This document shows, one piece after another, positions 18,022-27,110 of a stretch of 64,000 nucleotides of DNA. Both the position numbers and the translations under genes were made by a program. The DNA is taken from contig CAYFSS010000002.1 in NCBI GenBank assembly GCA_964345975.1, forward strand, positions 56,923-120,922. Reading direction: 5' to 3'. Source of the DNA: CAYFSS01 sp964345975 (GTDB lineage: Bacteria > Bacillota > Clostridia > Saccharofermentanales > Fastidiosipilaceae). Numbering within the stretch: the stretch's first letter is position 1; each line of letters begins with the position of its first letter. The notes under the pieces were generated by a model. The model was not told where the DNA came from. It ran no database searches and worked only from the letters and a program-made list of their open reading frames with translations.

Positions 18022-18189
18022 ATGGCTGGAAAAGCTGGCGTAAGAGATAAGATTTTACTTGCTTGTGATGAATGCAAACGTCGTAACTATGCGACGCGTA
18101 AGAATAGAATGAAGACAACAGAACGTTTGACCTTGAACAAGTTCTGTCCTTTCTGTCGTAAACACACAAAGCACGTCGAGACGAAATAG
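18022..18189 (+). CDS. rpmG: 50S ribosomal protein L33, zinc form
   Basis: This 55-residue protein reads MAGKAGVRDKILLACDECKR at the start and ends in FCPFCRKHTKHVETK. Two CxxC pairs (Cys15/18 and Cys42/45) mark the zinc-binding form; many Firmicutes also keep a zinc-free copy for zinc starvation, not seen here. GAGGAGG precedes the ATG. The rpmG-secE-nusG-rplK-rplA order is the bacterial standard. Confidence 0.95.
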   Translation: MAGKAGVRDKILLACDECKRRNYATRKNRMKTTERLTLNKFCPFCRKHTKHVETK

Positions 18190-18214
18190 TTTAGTTTTTA
18201 ACGGAGGCTTCAAC

Positions 18215-18646
18215 ATGGCCAAGGACCCTAAGCAACCAACTACAGAGAAGAAGGGCGTTCAGAAACCCTCGTTTTTCGAGCGTGTGAAAGAAACGTTCCG
18301 CGGTATTCGTAGAGAACTCAAACGAGTCGTTTGGCCGAACCGGAAGACGATGCGCGAGAACACCTTTGCTGTTCTTGTCATCACGATTGCAGTGACTGCC
18401 ATCCTTTTCTTCACCGATACCATCATGGTCCAGATTCTCGATGCCGCCGGTTTCAACGTGGTTGACATTGATAATCCTATCGTCACTCCGGCTACAACAC
18501 CTGTCGTCGAAGATGAGGTTGTGATCGATGATGAGAACCTTGATGAAACGGAAACCGTTGAAGACAACGACAATGATGACGCAGTCGTTATAGATGATTC
18601 TGAAGACGAAACCATTGAGTCGTCTGACGAAGAAGCTAACGAATAA
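18215..18646 (+). CDS. secE: Preprotein translocase subunit SecE with acidic tail
   Basis: SecE clamps SecY in the translocon. The core shows RVKETFRGIRRELKRVVWP (amphipathic helix, about 23-41) and one membrane helix (about 49-68). Firmicute SecE is usually 60-75 residues; this one has 143, with a tail in which 24 of the last 45 residues are Asp or Glu. With one membrane helix and a cytosolic N terminus the tail should face outward. GGAGG precedes the ATG. The secE-nusG gap is ten bases. Confidence 0.93.
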   Translation: MAKDPKQPTTEKKGVQKPSFFERVKETFRGIRRELKRVVWPNRKTMRENTFAVLVITIAVTAILFFTDTIMVQILDAAGFNVVDIDNPIVTPATTPVVEDEVVIDDENLDETETVEDNDNDDAVVIDDSEDETIESSDEEANE

Positions 18647-18656
18647 GGCGTGACAA

Positions 18657-19196
18657 ATGTCTGAAAACAACAACGGCTCAGCCGAAGCTAAATGGTATGT
18701 CGTACACACGTATTCCGGTCACGAGAATAAAGTGAAGCGAACCCTTGAACAGATCGTGGAAAACCGTGGGATTGAGGATTTCATTCAAGAGATCGTCGTT
18801 CCGATGGAAGAAGTTATCGAAATTCGAGAGGGCAAGCGGCACAGTTCCATGAAGACGGTTTATCCGGGCTATGTCCTTGTGAAGATGCATCTTACCGATG
18901 AGCTTTGGTACATTGTTCGCAACACTCGCGGCGTCACCGGATTTGTCGGCCCCGATTCAAGGCCGGTTCCGCTTTCGGACGAAGAACTTGCGATCATGGG
19001 AGTCAAAACCGATTGGGTACCGATTATCGATTATGAAGTCGGTGATCCGGTTAAAATTATCAACGGTCCGCTCGAGAGTTTCGTCGGCACCGTAGAGGAA
19101 ATCAATTTCGAGAAGAAAATCGTCAGCGTGATGGTTTCCATGTTCGGAAGAGACACTCCGGTAGAACTGGAATTTACACAAGTCTTACCTTTGTAA
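18657..19196 (+). CDS. nusG: Transcription antitermination factor NusG
   Basis: NusG binds RNA polymerase and couples it to Rho or to the ribosome. The 179-residue protein has the NGN domain (AKWYVVHTYSGHENKVKRTL from about residue 11, then VYPGYVLVKMHLTDELWYIV and GVTGFVG) and a C-terminal KOW domain (about 125-179, VGDPVKIINGPLESFVGTVE). The site before the ATG is weak (GGCGTGA), suggesting coupling to secE. Confidence 0.96.
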   Translation: MSENNNGSAEAKWYVVHTYSGHENKVKRTLEQIVENRGIEDFIQEIVVPMEEVIEIREGKRHSSMKTVYPGYVLVKMHLTDELWYIVRNTRGVTGFVGPDSRPVPLSDEELAIMGVKTDWVPIIDYEVGDPVKIINGPLESFVGTVEEINFEKKIVSVMVSMFGRDTPVELEFTQVLPL

Positions 19197-19225
19197 TTTC
19201 ATTAACCAGTATGAATCCAATAGAG

Positions 19226-19257
19226 AACCCGGTGGCTCATTAACCGCTCGGTTTCTT
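19226..19257 (+). terminator. Weak attenuator-like hairpin before rplK
   Basis: An imperfect stem (arms about 19226-19235 and 19244-19253, with bulges) is followed by TTTCTT. It could lower or regulate entry into rplK-rplA, but the stem is imperfect. Confidence 0.3.
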
Positions 19258-19300
19258 ATGGAGATAGAGAAGTTATCAGTACAGATTTGGGAGGTGGCTT

Positions 19301-19741
19301 ATGGCCAAAAAAGTAGCAGGTTTTGTCAAGCTGCAGATTGAAGGCGGCAGGGCAACGCCGGCGCCACCGGTTGGACCAGCTCTGGGACAGCATGGCATCA
19401 ATATTGCGCAGTTCGTCAAAGAATTTAATGAACGTACTTCGCAGAACATGGGACTCTTGATCCCTGTTGAAATTACCGTCTATGCAGACCGTAGCTATTC
19501 GTTCATTACGAAACAACCACCGGTGGCCGTCCTCATCAAAGCAGCCATTAATCTTCAGAAGGGTTCAGGCGAACCCAATAGGAATAAGGTTGCCGAGATT
19601 GATTGGGAAGATGTTCTGAAGATTGCAGAACGTAAGAGTGTTGACACAAACGCCTCATCCATCGAGTCATGTGCTCGCATGGTTGCAGGAACAGCACGCA
19701 GTATGGGTGTTGTTGTCGTCAATCAACCGGAGGAGGCATAG
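19301..19741 (+). CDS. rplK: 50S ribosomal protein L11
   Basis: L11 forms the base of the GTPase-associated stalk of 50S. The 146-residue protein has the N-terminal motif VKLQIEGGRATPAPPVGPAL, LGQHGINIAQFVKEFNERT and a C-terminal rRNA-binding domain (about 75-146). GGGAGGTGG precedes the ATG. It is three bases from rplA. Confidence 0.97.
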   Translation: MAKKVAGFVKLQIEGGRATPAPPVGPALGQHGINIAQFVKEFNERTSQNMGLLIPVEITVYADRSYSFITKQPPVAVLIKAAINLQKGSGEPNRNKVAEIDWEDVLKIAERKSVDTNASSIESCARMVAGTARSMGVVVVNQPEEA

Positions 19742-19744
19742 AGT

Positions 19745-20428
19745 ATGGCGCGTGGTAAACGTTATAATGAAATACGTGAGAAGGTAGAACCCGGCAAGCG
19801 TTATGAATTGCAGGAAGCCGTTTCTCTCGTCAAGGAATGTGCCACTGCAAAATTTGACGAATCCGTCGAATTGCACGTGCGATTAGGTGTTGACTCTCGT
19901 CACGCCGACCAGCAAGTACGTGGTGCTGTTATCTTGCCCCATGGAACGGGTCGCGAGATCAAGGTTCTTGCGATCGTGCCTGAACACATGGAAGAAGAAG
20001 TCAAGGCAGCCGGCGCTGACTATGTTGGCGATCAAGAGTATCTTGATAGAATCCAAAACCAGAACTGGCTCGACTTCGATGTCATGATCACAAGCCCTGA
20101 TATGATGAGCAAGGTCGGCCGTCTTGGTCGTATTCTTGGGCCTCAAGGACTCATGCCAAACCCTCGTTCCGGGACGGTGACTACCGATGTTGCCGAAGCC
20201 GTGCGCGAGCGTAAGGCCGGTAAGATCGAGTATCGCTTAGATCGTGGAAACATCATTCACTGCCCAATCGGTAAAGTATCTTTCACGGAAGAACAGTTGC
20301 AAGAAAACTACCAGACATTGATGGATGCTATCGTCCGTGATCGTCCGGCTGCAGCCCGTGGACAGTACATCCGCAGCTGTACCCTTGCCTCGACGATGGG
20401 CCCCGGTGTCCGCGTTCAGATGTCTTAA
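19745..20428 (+). CDS. rplA: 50S ribosomal protein L1
   Basis: L1 forms the mobile stalk that helps release E-site tRNA and often represses the L11 operon. The 227-residue protein includes VRLGVDSRHADQQVRG and the family signature around PQGLMPNPRSGTVT (about 136-149). GGAGGCATAGAGT precedes the ATG; rplJ-rplL do not follow as they often do, since a terminator and mutY come next. Confidence 0.97.
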   Translation: MARGKRYNEIREKVEPGKRYELQEAVSLVKECATAKFDESVELHVRLGVDSRHADQQVRGAVILPHGTGREIKVLAIVPEHMEEEVKAAGADYVGDQEYLDRIQNQNWLDFDVMITSPDMMSKVGRLGRILGPQGLMPNPRSGTVTTDVAEAVRERKAGKIEYRLDRGNIIHCPIGKVSFTEEQLQENYQTLMDAIVRDRPAAARGQYIRSCTLASTMGPGVRVQMS

Positions 20429-20448
20429 GCTTTAGGTTTAGGTATTTC

Positions 20449-20479
20449 AGCTCCATCCATCATAGGGTGGGGCTTTTTT
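20449..20479 (+). terminator. Intrinsic terminator after rplA
   Basis: A 10-bp stem (AGCTCCATCC with GGGTGGGGCT, two G-U pairs) with a six-base loop is followed by six T. Confidence 0.9.
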
Positions 20480-20546
20480 ATGCTTTCATCTAACGGTATC
20501 GAATGCTGACGGTATGGAATCATGAAGCAAAGATTGGAGTAACCTG

Positions 20547-21653
20547 ATGAAAGGTAGCGCTTGTTTCGATAATCAGCGATGTCGATCATGCATGCGTGAA
20601 GCTTTGTCGAAATGGTTTCGTGCTAATGCAAGAGATTTACCGTGGCGTAGATCCTATGCCTGGGGTCGGTATGTCAGTGAAATCATGCTTCAGCAAACAC
20701 AGGCTGCAACCGTTGTTCCTTATTTTGAAACATTTATGGAGCAGTTCCCAACGCCCGAATCTTTAGCTCAAGCTGGAGAAGATGAGGTTCTCAAAGCATG
20801 GGAAGGATTAGGTTTCTATCGACGAGCGCGTCATCTCCATTCAGCCGCTAAAGTTATGGTTGATTTCCATGAAGGAAACGTTCCATACGAGTATTCGGCT
20901 TTACGGAAACTTCCCGGGGTTGGTGACTATACAGCAGGAGCCCTGGCTTCATTTCTAGCCAATGCCAGAACGCCTGCCATAGACGGCAATGTCTGGCGGG
21001 TTATGCTTCGAATCTTGGCCTTGGATCTTAAACAGGGGAAGGCTGCTGATAAGAAGCTCATTGAAAACAAACTCAAGCAATTGCTGGAGCATGAACAGGA
21101 AGACGTTGAAGTGGATGCGGCTCTTATAAACGAAGCGCTCATCGAACTCGGAGCAAGAATATGTAGACCCAAATCTCAAGCACTATGCAAGCTTTGCCCA
21201 TGGCAAGACTTCTGTCAGGCGAAGGAACAAGATATCGTTGCGCAGTTACCACAATCAAAAGCCAGTCCGATACGACCTGTCACTACATGGACGGTTCCTA
21301 TCTTGGAAACACCACAGGGATTTCTTATCCATGAAAGACCTGAGAAGGGTCTCTTGGCCGGTCTCTATGAATTTCCTATGGTAGATTCCAAAGAATACAG
21401 CAGGGAAATGCTGGCACAAAGACTCGATGGGAGAATTGATCATCGACCTATTGCACAGATTAAACATTTGTTCTCTCATAGGGAATGGAATATGTCGTTC
21501 TATAGAGGTAGATTAGAGTCATCGGATGTAGCGTCTTTAGCTCGGCTATTTGAGGTGGACTCAGCCAGGCTTTTGTTTGTCGATCGTAAAGATTTATCTT
21601 CGTTGCCTATGCCTGCATATTTAAACGAATTGCGAAGTCAATTGAATGGATAA
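20547..21653 (+). CDS. mutY: A/G-specific adenine glycosylase MutY
   Basis: MutY removes adenine paired with 8-oxoguanine. The 368-residue protein has the catalytic Glu region SEIMLQQTQAATVV (near 47-60), the HhH LPGVGDYTAGALA, the catalytic Asp in AIDGNVWRV, and a four-cysteine iron-sulfur motif CX6CX2CX5C (from about 211). A NUDIX-like 8-oxoG recognition domain fills about 250-368. The N terminus (MKGSACFDNQRCRSCMREA) carries three extra cysteines. ATG 20547 follows GGAG; a later start is possible. Confidence 0.93.
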   Translation: MKGSACFDNQRCRSCMREALSKWFRANARDLPWRRSYAWGRYVSEIMLQQTQAATVVPYFETFMEQFPTPESLAQAGEDEVLKAWEGLGFYRRARHLHSAAKVMVDFHEGNVPYEYSALRKLPGVGDYTAGALASFLANARTPAIDGNVWRVMLRILALDLKQGKAADKKLIENKLKQLLEHEQEDVEVDAALINEALIELGARICRPKSQALCKLCPWQDFCQAKEQDIVAQLPQSKASPIRPVTTWTVPILETPQGFLIHERPEKGLLAGLYEFPMVDSKEYSREMLAQRLDGRIDHRPIAQIKHLFSHREWNMSFYRGRLESSDVASLARLFEVDSARLLFVDRKDLSSLPMPAYLNELRSQLNG

Positions 21654-21766
21654 AGAAGCGCGCTTAAGACTCAGTCCTATAATAGTTTGTGATAAGATGA
21701 AGCGGTGAGCACGAGGCTCACTTCTTAATACAGACTAGATTTGAATATTCAATTTGTGGAGGTCAC

Positions 21767-23017
21767 ATGGAAGTTCTGAAGGGTAATTTGATGTTCGGTC
21801 AGTCGGGCGGTCCGACTGCAGTTATCAATGCAAGTGCAGCGGGTGTTTTTATTGAAGCGCTCAAGCATGCCGATGTTATTGAGAAAGTTTATGGCGCCGC
21901 CCACGGCATCGTAGGTGTTCTCAATGAAGATTTCTACGACATGGGTCAAGAGGATCCTGAAGAGCTTGAGCTATTGAAGAATACGCCTTCATCTCTTCTT
22001 GGATCTTGCCGCTATAAATTGGCAAACCCGGAGGTTGATGATACCGACTATCGTCGCATTCTCGATGTCTTCAAGAAATACAACATCCGTTATTTCTTCT
22101 ACAACGGTGGAAACGACTCGATGGATACCTGCAGCAAGATCTCCAAGTTCTTGCAGTCGGCGGATTATGAATGCCGCGTCATGGGCGTACCAAAGACCAT
22201 CGATAACGATCTTCACGGCACGGATCACTGTCCGGGCTTCCCGTCAGCTGCTCGTTACATTGCTACTTCAGTCATGGAAGTCTATCAAGATGCCCACGTA
22301 TATGATACCGGTCAAATTACCATCCTTGAGATCATGGGTCGTAATGCCGGTTGGTTGGTTGGCGCTAGTGCACTTGCAGCTGAATACGGTGCCGGACCTG
22401 ACTTGATTTATCTCCCGGAGGTCGCATTCGATCTCGACAAGATGGTCGCAGATATTCAGGGCATTTATGCGAAGAATAACAAGGTTATTGTGGCCGTCTC
22501 TGAAGGTGTAAGAACCGAAGAAGGAACCTACATCCCTGAATTAGTCGGTGAAGTAAAAACGGATGCTTTCGGTCACAAGCAAATGGGGGGTGCAGCGCAA
22601 GTTCTAGCAGATTATCTCGCGGACCGTATGGACGTTAAGATTCGTGCTATCGAGTTCTCACTTCTCCAACGCTGTGCTGCACATCTTGGTTCCCAAATCG
22701 ATGTCGACGAAGCGTTTGAAGTCGGTGCAGAAGCTGTGCGTCAGGCGATCGCAGGGCAGAGCGGGTATATGATCGGTATTAATCGAACATCTGATGTGCC
22801 GTACTCCAGTGAAACGATCCTGGTTGAATTAAGTGAAGCTGCCAACACGGAAGATAAAGTACCGCGCGAATGGATCAATGAAGAGGGAAATTATGTGACC
22901 CAAGAATTCATCGACCATGTTCGTCCTTTGGTTTCTGTTGCAGCCAATCCCCCTCAGGTCGACGGTCTACCTCGCTTCGCTAATTTGAAGAAGGTCCAGG
23001 CAGGTCTGAAGAAATAA
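21767..23017 (+). CDS. Phosphofructokinase, PPi-dependent type
   Basis: It phosphorylates fructose 6-phosphate in glycolysis. The 416-residue protein has GQSGGPTAVINASAAGV (10-26), NGGNDSMDT (about 110-118), PKTIDNDLHGTDHCPGFPSA (about 145-164) and MGRNAGWL. The Asp in GGNDS and the Lys in PKTID at the phosphate-donor site are the residues that favour pyrophosphate over ATP. PPi use is inferred from these two positions. GGAGG precedes the ATG. A TATAAT at 21678-21683 and a small hairpin (21705-21721) lie in its leader. It directly precedes the sugar ABC transporter genes. Confidence 0.88.
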   Translation: MEVLKGNLMFGQSGGPTAVINASAAGVFIEALKHADVIEKVYGAAHGIVGVLNEDFYDMGQEDPEELELLKNTPSSLLGSCRYKLANPEVDDTDYRRILDVFKKYNIRYFFYNGGNDSMDTCSKISKFLQSADYECRVMGVPKTIDNDLHGTDHCPGFPSAARYIATSVMEVYQDAHVYDTGQITILEIMGRNAGWLVGASALAAEYGAGPDLIYLPEVAFDLDKMVADIQGIYAKNNKVIVAVSEGVRTEEGTYIPELVGEVKTDAFGHKQMGGAAQVLADYLADRMDVKIRAIEFSLLQRCAAHLGSQIDVDEAFEVGAEAVRQAIAGQSGYMIGINRTSDVPYSSETILVELSEAANTEDKVPREWINEEGNYVTQEFIDHVRPLVSVAANPPQVDGLPRFANLKKVQAGLKK

Positions 23018-23028
23018 GTTGTTGCTTA

Positions 23029-23056
23029 CAGCTTCCCTTGCAGGGAGCTGTTAATA
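23029..23056 (+). terminator. Weak hairpin between pfk and the binding-protein gene
   Basis: CAGCTTCCC pairs with GGGAGCTG across a short loop with one bulged T and is followed by TTAATAATT, a poor T tract. It might be a weak terminator or an mRNA stabiliser. Confidence 0.3.
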
Positions 23057-23075
23057 ATTGCAAGGAAGTGAAAAA

Positions 23076-24185
23076 ATGAAGAAGATGGTAAAACGCAGTT
23101 TGTCTTTGCTTCTCGCATTGCTCTTGATGGTTTCCTTTGCACCTTCGGTCCTAAGAGCCGATGATGCAGAAGAAACCGAAGAAGTCGTCGAGGCAGCGGA
23201 AGACACAGAAGAGGCTGACGAAGTCAAAGAAGACACTGAAGAAGATGCTGCTGAAGCTGATGAAGACGCTGAGGAAGAACCCGAAATGCGCCAGATCGAT
23301 CCTGTTGAACCGGCAGGCGAAGATGGCAAGTATAAGATCGGTATCCTTTCTCCGGCCGTAACGCACGGTTGGGTTGCTGGCGTCACTCAGCATGCTGAGA
23401 AGAGAGCGAAAGAACTCGAGGATGAAGTCGAGTACCGCATCCTTACATCCAACAATGCTGAAGAAATGACGACACAACTCGATGACCTCAAAGCCTGGGG
23501 GGCTCAAGCTATCGTTGGATTCCCACAGTGGGAAGGTATGGAAGTACCGATTCAACAAGCTATTGATGAAGGAATTATCGTCGTCAACTTCGATATCGTG
23601 ATCGAAGCAGAAGGTGTTTACCGCGTAGCCGGTGACAACGAGAGTATGGGACGTGCCGGTGCACAATACATCGTTGATAAGATCGGTGAAGAAGGTACTG
23701 TTGTGATTCTTGACGTTCCTACCTCCGGATCGGTTGCTGAACTCCGTAAGAAGGGCTTCTTGGAAGTCATTGAAGAGATTGCTCCGGATATGGAACTCAT
23801 CGAGCGCGCAACAAAGTTCACGCGTGAAGACGGTCTAAAAGACTTCAGCGATATTCTCGCAAGCATTGATCAAATCGATGCGGTGTTCTCCATGGACGAT
23901 GAGACGTCAATCGGTGCTTTGCAAGCTATAGCCGAAGCCGGACGTGATGATATCAAGGTCATTACCGGTGGCGGTGGTATGCAAGACTACTTTCATATGA
24001 TGCCTGAGAATGAAGATATTTGGATTGCTTCGGCAACCTATTCACCCAGCATGGTTGAAGACGCTGTCGATATGGCTCTGGCTATCCTTAAGGGTGAAGA
24101 AGTTCCTTCATTCCGCAACATCCCAACGGACATTGTAGACCGCGATAATTACGAAGACTTCCTCATCGAGGATTCCGTCTACTAA
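23076..24185 (+). CDS. Sugar ABC transporter substrate-binding protein
   Basis: This 369-residue protein has a Sec signal (MKKMVKRSLSLLLALLLMVS, cut probably near residue 28), an acidic linker (26 Asp or Glu in residues 29-70) and a periplasmic-binding-protein fold of the ribose/galactose type (IGILSPAVTHGWVAGVTQHA, NNAEEMTTQLDDLKAWGAQA, ITGGGGMQDYF). No lipobox cysteine is present, unusual for a Gram-positive binding protein. The frame opens at TTG 23058, but AAGGAAG before ATG 23076 sets the start. A strong terminator separates it from the ATPase gene, which would give excess binding protein. The sugar is unknown. Confidence 0.88.
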   Translation: MKKMVKRSLSLLLALLLMVSFAPSVLRADDAEETEEVVEAAEDTEEADEVKEDTEEDAAEADEDAEEEPEMRQIDPVEPAGEDGKYKIGILSPAVTHGWVAGVTQHAEKRAKELEDEVEYRILTSNNAEEMTTQLDDLKAWGAQAIVGFPQWEGMEVPIQQAIDEGIIVVNFDIVIEAEGVYRVAGDNESMGRAGAQYIVDKIGEEGTVVILDVPTSGSVAELRKKGFLEVIEEIAPDMELIERATKFTREDGLKDFSDILASIDQIDAVFSMDDETSIGALQAIAEAGRDDIKVITGGGGMQDYFHMMPENEDIWIASATYSPSMVEDAVDMALAILKGEEVPSFRNIPTDIVDRDNYEDFLIEDSVY

Positions 24186-24222
24186 GTTCATCCTCACATC
24201 TAAGATCTGATGAGGTTCTTAT

Positions 24223-24270
24223 CACCCTCGGAGTCGTTGAAATCCACGACTTCGGGGGTGTTATTATTTT
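24223..24270 (+). terminator. Strong terminator between binding-protein and ATPase genes
   Basis: A 15-bp stem (24223-24237 with 24246-24260, two G-U pairs) and an eight-base loop are followed by TTATTATTTT. Partial termination here would set the ratio of binding protein to transporter. Confidence 0.88.
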
Positions 24271-24306
24271 AAGTCTCAGGTAAAATATTGGCAGTTGGAG
24301 GGTTCT

Positions 24307-25827
24307 ATGAACTTAGAGATGTTAAACATCGAGCACTCTTTTGGCGCAAACTATGTGTTACGCAATCTAGACTTTCAAGTCGAAAGTGGCACGATTCATG
24401 CACTGCTCGGCGAGAATGGCGCCGGCAAGAGCACGCTCATGAATATCTTGGGTGGTGTCTTGCAGCCGGATGCTGGGCGTATTCTTCTTAATGGGGAAGA
24501 AGTTCATTTCAATAGTCCGCTCGATGCTTTAAACCGTAAAATTGGCTTTGTTCACCAAGAATTAAGCCTCATCAATGATCTTCCAATTTATCTCAATCTC
24601 TTTCTGGGATCTTTCCACAAAAGAAGCAACGGAACTCTCAATCATGTCAAAATGCGGACGCTAGCGCGTGAATTCTTAGATAATTTGGATCTGCATCTAG
24701 ACGTAGATACCTATGTAAGAGACCTCGATCCATCGTATAAGCAGATCCTCGAAATTGCCCGCGAGTACTTGCGCGAAGTCTCCATTCTCATCCTTGATGA
24801 ACCCACGAGTTCGTTGAATGAAGATGGGATAGAACAAGTCTTTCGCTTAGTCAGAACATTGCAAAGTAGAGGCGTAACCACGATCTTCATTTCCCATAAG
24901 TTAAATGAGGTCATGGAGCTCTGCACCAATTACACAGTCCTGCGAGACGGATTGGGGATTATCTCAGGACGAGTAGAGGATACCACCGCTGATAACATCG
25001 CCAGTGCCATGGTTGGGCACGAGGTTATCCCGGCGGATCGGATCGAGCGGAAAGATAAGCAAACGGAATTCATTTTGGAGCTCAAGGGATTTCAAGATGC
25101 TGCGGGGGCTTTTGAAGATGTTGATCTCTATGTCCATCGCGAGGAGATCTTAGGGGTCACCGGTTTACAAGGAGATGGTCGTTCCGAGTTGTTCCAAGCG
25201 GTCTTTGGCGATCGCCCACTGAAACAAGGGGAGATGACCTGGGACGGACAAAAGATTCTCTTTGAGGATACGCATGAAGCGAAGGACCATGGGCTTGCAT
25301 ATGTCCCGCGTGATAGAAAAGAGAATTCTATCGCCGAAGATTTATCGATCTTCTTAAATGGAACGATCAGTATCCTGGAGAACTCTCGCAACGGTATTTG
25401 GTTGCAAGAGGATGAGCTAAAAAAGAAATTTGATACGATGACCGATCAACTCCAAATTCTCATGGAATCACCGGATAACCTAATGACAAGCTTGTCAGGA
25501 GGCAATCAACAAAAAGTTGTTTTGGCCCGCTGGCTTATGACCAATCCGAAACTCTTAATTTTGGATAACCCCACGCAAGGCGTCGATGTCGGTGTTAAAG
25601 AGGAGATCTACCGTCTCTTGGAAAGCCTTCGAAGTGAAGGATTGACGGTCATTGTCTTAAGCAATGAAGCTGACGAAATTGTTAGACTGTGTGACAGGAC
25701 TTATGTCATGTTCCACGGTCGCATCGTCCGTTGTCTGAAGAGCCACGAGATCAATGCGAAAGAAATTATGCGCTGGGCGACAGGAGCTGCACTATCCGAT
25801 CTGAGTACGTCAGAGGAGAAAAACTAA
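24307..25827 (+). CDS. Sugar ABC transporter ATP-binding protein (RbsA/MglA type)
   Basis: It powers sugar import and has two fused nucleotide-binding domains, 506 residues in all. Domain 1 has Walker A GENGAGKST (about 37-45) and Walker B ILILDEPTSS. Domain 2 begins with the degenerate loop GVTGLQGDGRSEL that is normal in this family and has signature LSGGNQQKVVLARWL and Walker B LLILDNPTQGVDVG. The signature of domain 1 reads PSYKQILEIAREY rather than the usual SVGQQQ. The start is ATG 24307 behind GGAGG; TTG 24295 is less likely. The permease ATG follows directly after its stop. Confidence 0.92.
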   Translation: MNLEMLNIEHSFGANYVLRNLDFQVESGTIHALLGENGAGKSTLMNILGGVLQPDAGRILLNGEEVHFNSPLDALNRKIGFVHQELSLINDLPIYLNLFLGSFHKRSNGTLNHVKMRTLAREFLDNLDLHLDVDTYVRDLDPSYKQILEIAREYLREVSILILDEPTSSLNEDGIEQVFRLVRTLQSRGVTTIFISHKLNEVMELCTNYTVLRDGLGIISGRVEDTTADNIASAMVGHEVIPADRIERKDKQTEFILELKGFQDAAGAFEDVDLYVHREEILGVTGLQGDGRSELFQAVFGDRPLKQGEMTWDGQKILFEDTHEAKDHGLAYVPRDRKENSIAEDLSIFLNGTISILENSRNGIWLQEDELKKKFDTMTDQLQILMESPDNLMTSLSGGNQQKVVLARWLMTNPKLLILDNPTQGVDVGVKEEIYRLLESLRSEGLTVIVLSNEADEIVRLCDRTYVMFHGRIVRCLKSHEINAKEIMRWATGAALSDLSTSEEKN

Positions 25828-26862
25828 ATGTATATCAAACAACCTTTGTGGGTTCACAACTTCAGACAAAACTGGAAGAAGAAACCTCTCTATGGAACGC
25901 TCTTTGCACTCCTGGTAATGATCATTTTGCAGACCTTGGCATTAGGCTTCGAGTATCCAAGTTTTGATGCTTGGTTTAGTGCCTGGACTGTCAACTGGAT
26001 CAATATTCTGCGCAATAACGCAGCTATCGGCATAGTGTCCTTAGGGATGACGTTTGTCATCCTGTCAGGCGGAATTGATCTTGCGGCAGGATCAACGCTC
26101 GTAGCGGTGGGTGCTTTCTTAATGGTGTTAATCGATAGTGGGGCCAATGGTTGGTTGATGTCCCTTGGAATCTCCGGAGTTCCGGCTTATTTAATTGCTA
26201 TTGTGTTGGCTATCGGCCTTGGAGCCATCTTGGGAGCCGGCACGGGAGTGATAATTACTAAAGGTAAACTTCCACCATTTATTGCTACGCTTGGAACGAT
26301 GAAAATTTTGCGATCAGTGACGCAGCATCTGACGCAAGGCGCCAATCCTCGCGTACCGTCAGGGTTCTTGGCCATTGCCAATCAGCGTATTGCCGGGCAG
26401 ATGATTCTACCGATCCTCTATTGGGCTGTGATTGCCATCGTACTGCATCAGATTACCCGTAAGACGAGTTGGGGCATTCATGTTTATGCTGTTGGTTCCA
26501 ATGAGAGGATGGCTAGGCTTTCGGGCATCAGGACTCAGCGAGTAAAGATCGGCGTCTATACGTTAATGAGTGCCATCGTTGCAGTTGCTGCCATCATCCA
26601 AGTTTCACGGATCGGTTCGATGGATTATGCCAATGCCGGAAGTGGCTACGAAATGGATGCCATAGCGTCAGTTATTGTTGGAGGGACCAGCATGACCGGT
26701 GGGCGGGGTACGATTCCCGGAACGGTTGTGGGTACTTTAATTATTGCAGTCATGAATAACTTATTGAACTTAATGGGTGTCCCGCCATTTTTACGTGAGG
26801 CCTTTAAAGGCTTCATCGTTATCATGGCCGTGTTGCTCCAGAACCGAGAGAGTTCAAGCTAA
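25828..26862 (+). CDS. Sugar ABC transporter permease (RbsC type)
   Basis: The 344-residue membrane protein belongs to the BPD_transp_2 family, with about eight to ten helices. Typical segments are VSLGMTFVILSGGIDLAAGS (about 72-91), GKLPPFIATLGTMKILR, and IASVIVGGTSMTGGRGTIPG (about 280-299). It starts immediately after the ATPase stop codon, so translation is coupled. Together with the two genes before it, this forms a complete importer with one homodimeric permease. Substrate is unknown; the family takes up ribose, galactose, xylose and similar sugars. Confidence 0.92.
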   Translation: MYIKQPLWVHNFRQNWKKKPLYGTLFALLVMIILQTLALGFEYPSFDAWFSAWTVNWINILRNNAAIGIVSLGMTFVILSGGIDLAAGSTLVAVGAFLMVLIDSGANGWLMSLGISGVPAYLIAIVLAIGLGAILGAGTGVIITKGKLPPFIATLGTMKILRSVTQHLTQGANPRVPSGFLAIANQRIAGQMILPILYWAVIAIVLHQITRKTSWGIHVYAVGSNERMARLSGIRTQRVKIGVYTLMSAIVAVAAIIQVSRIGSMDYANAGSGYEMDAIASVIVGGTSMTGGRGTIPGTVVGTLIIAVMNNLLNLMGVPPFLREAFKGFIVIMAVLLQNRESSS

Positions 26863-26894
26863 CGAAGATCCTTTTCACCCGGCATATCCGTTTG

Positions 26895-26926
26895 GGCTAT
26901 CATCGCACGATGGTAGCCTTCTTTTG
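26895..26926 (+). terminator. Intrinsic terminator after the ABC permease
   Basis: GGCTATCATCG (26895-26905) pairs with CGATGGTAGCC (26908-26918), one G-U pair, followed by TTCTTTT. It closes the ABC operon. Confidence 0.88.
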
Positions 26927-27110
26927 GTTCAAAACTCTCTTCCTTGCGAGGTTCAACTTATCGCCGGGAATGCAATGGTTTGATCGGATTATTTCTTAAA
27001 TACGATTTATTCATTAAATATGCTTCTGTAATTTGGATCACAATCCTTTCAAGGCTTTCTCATCTTGCTTTATCCAAATTCAACAATCATAATGTTGCCT
27101 ATAAACAAAA

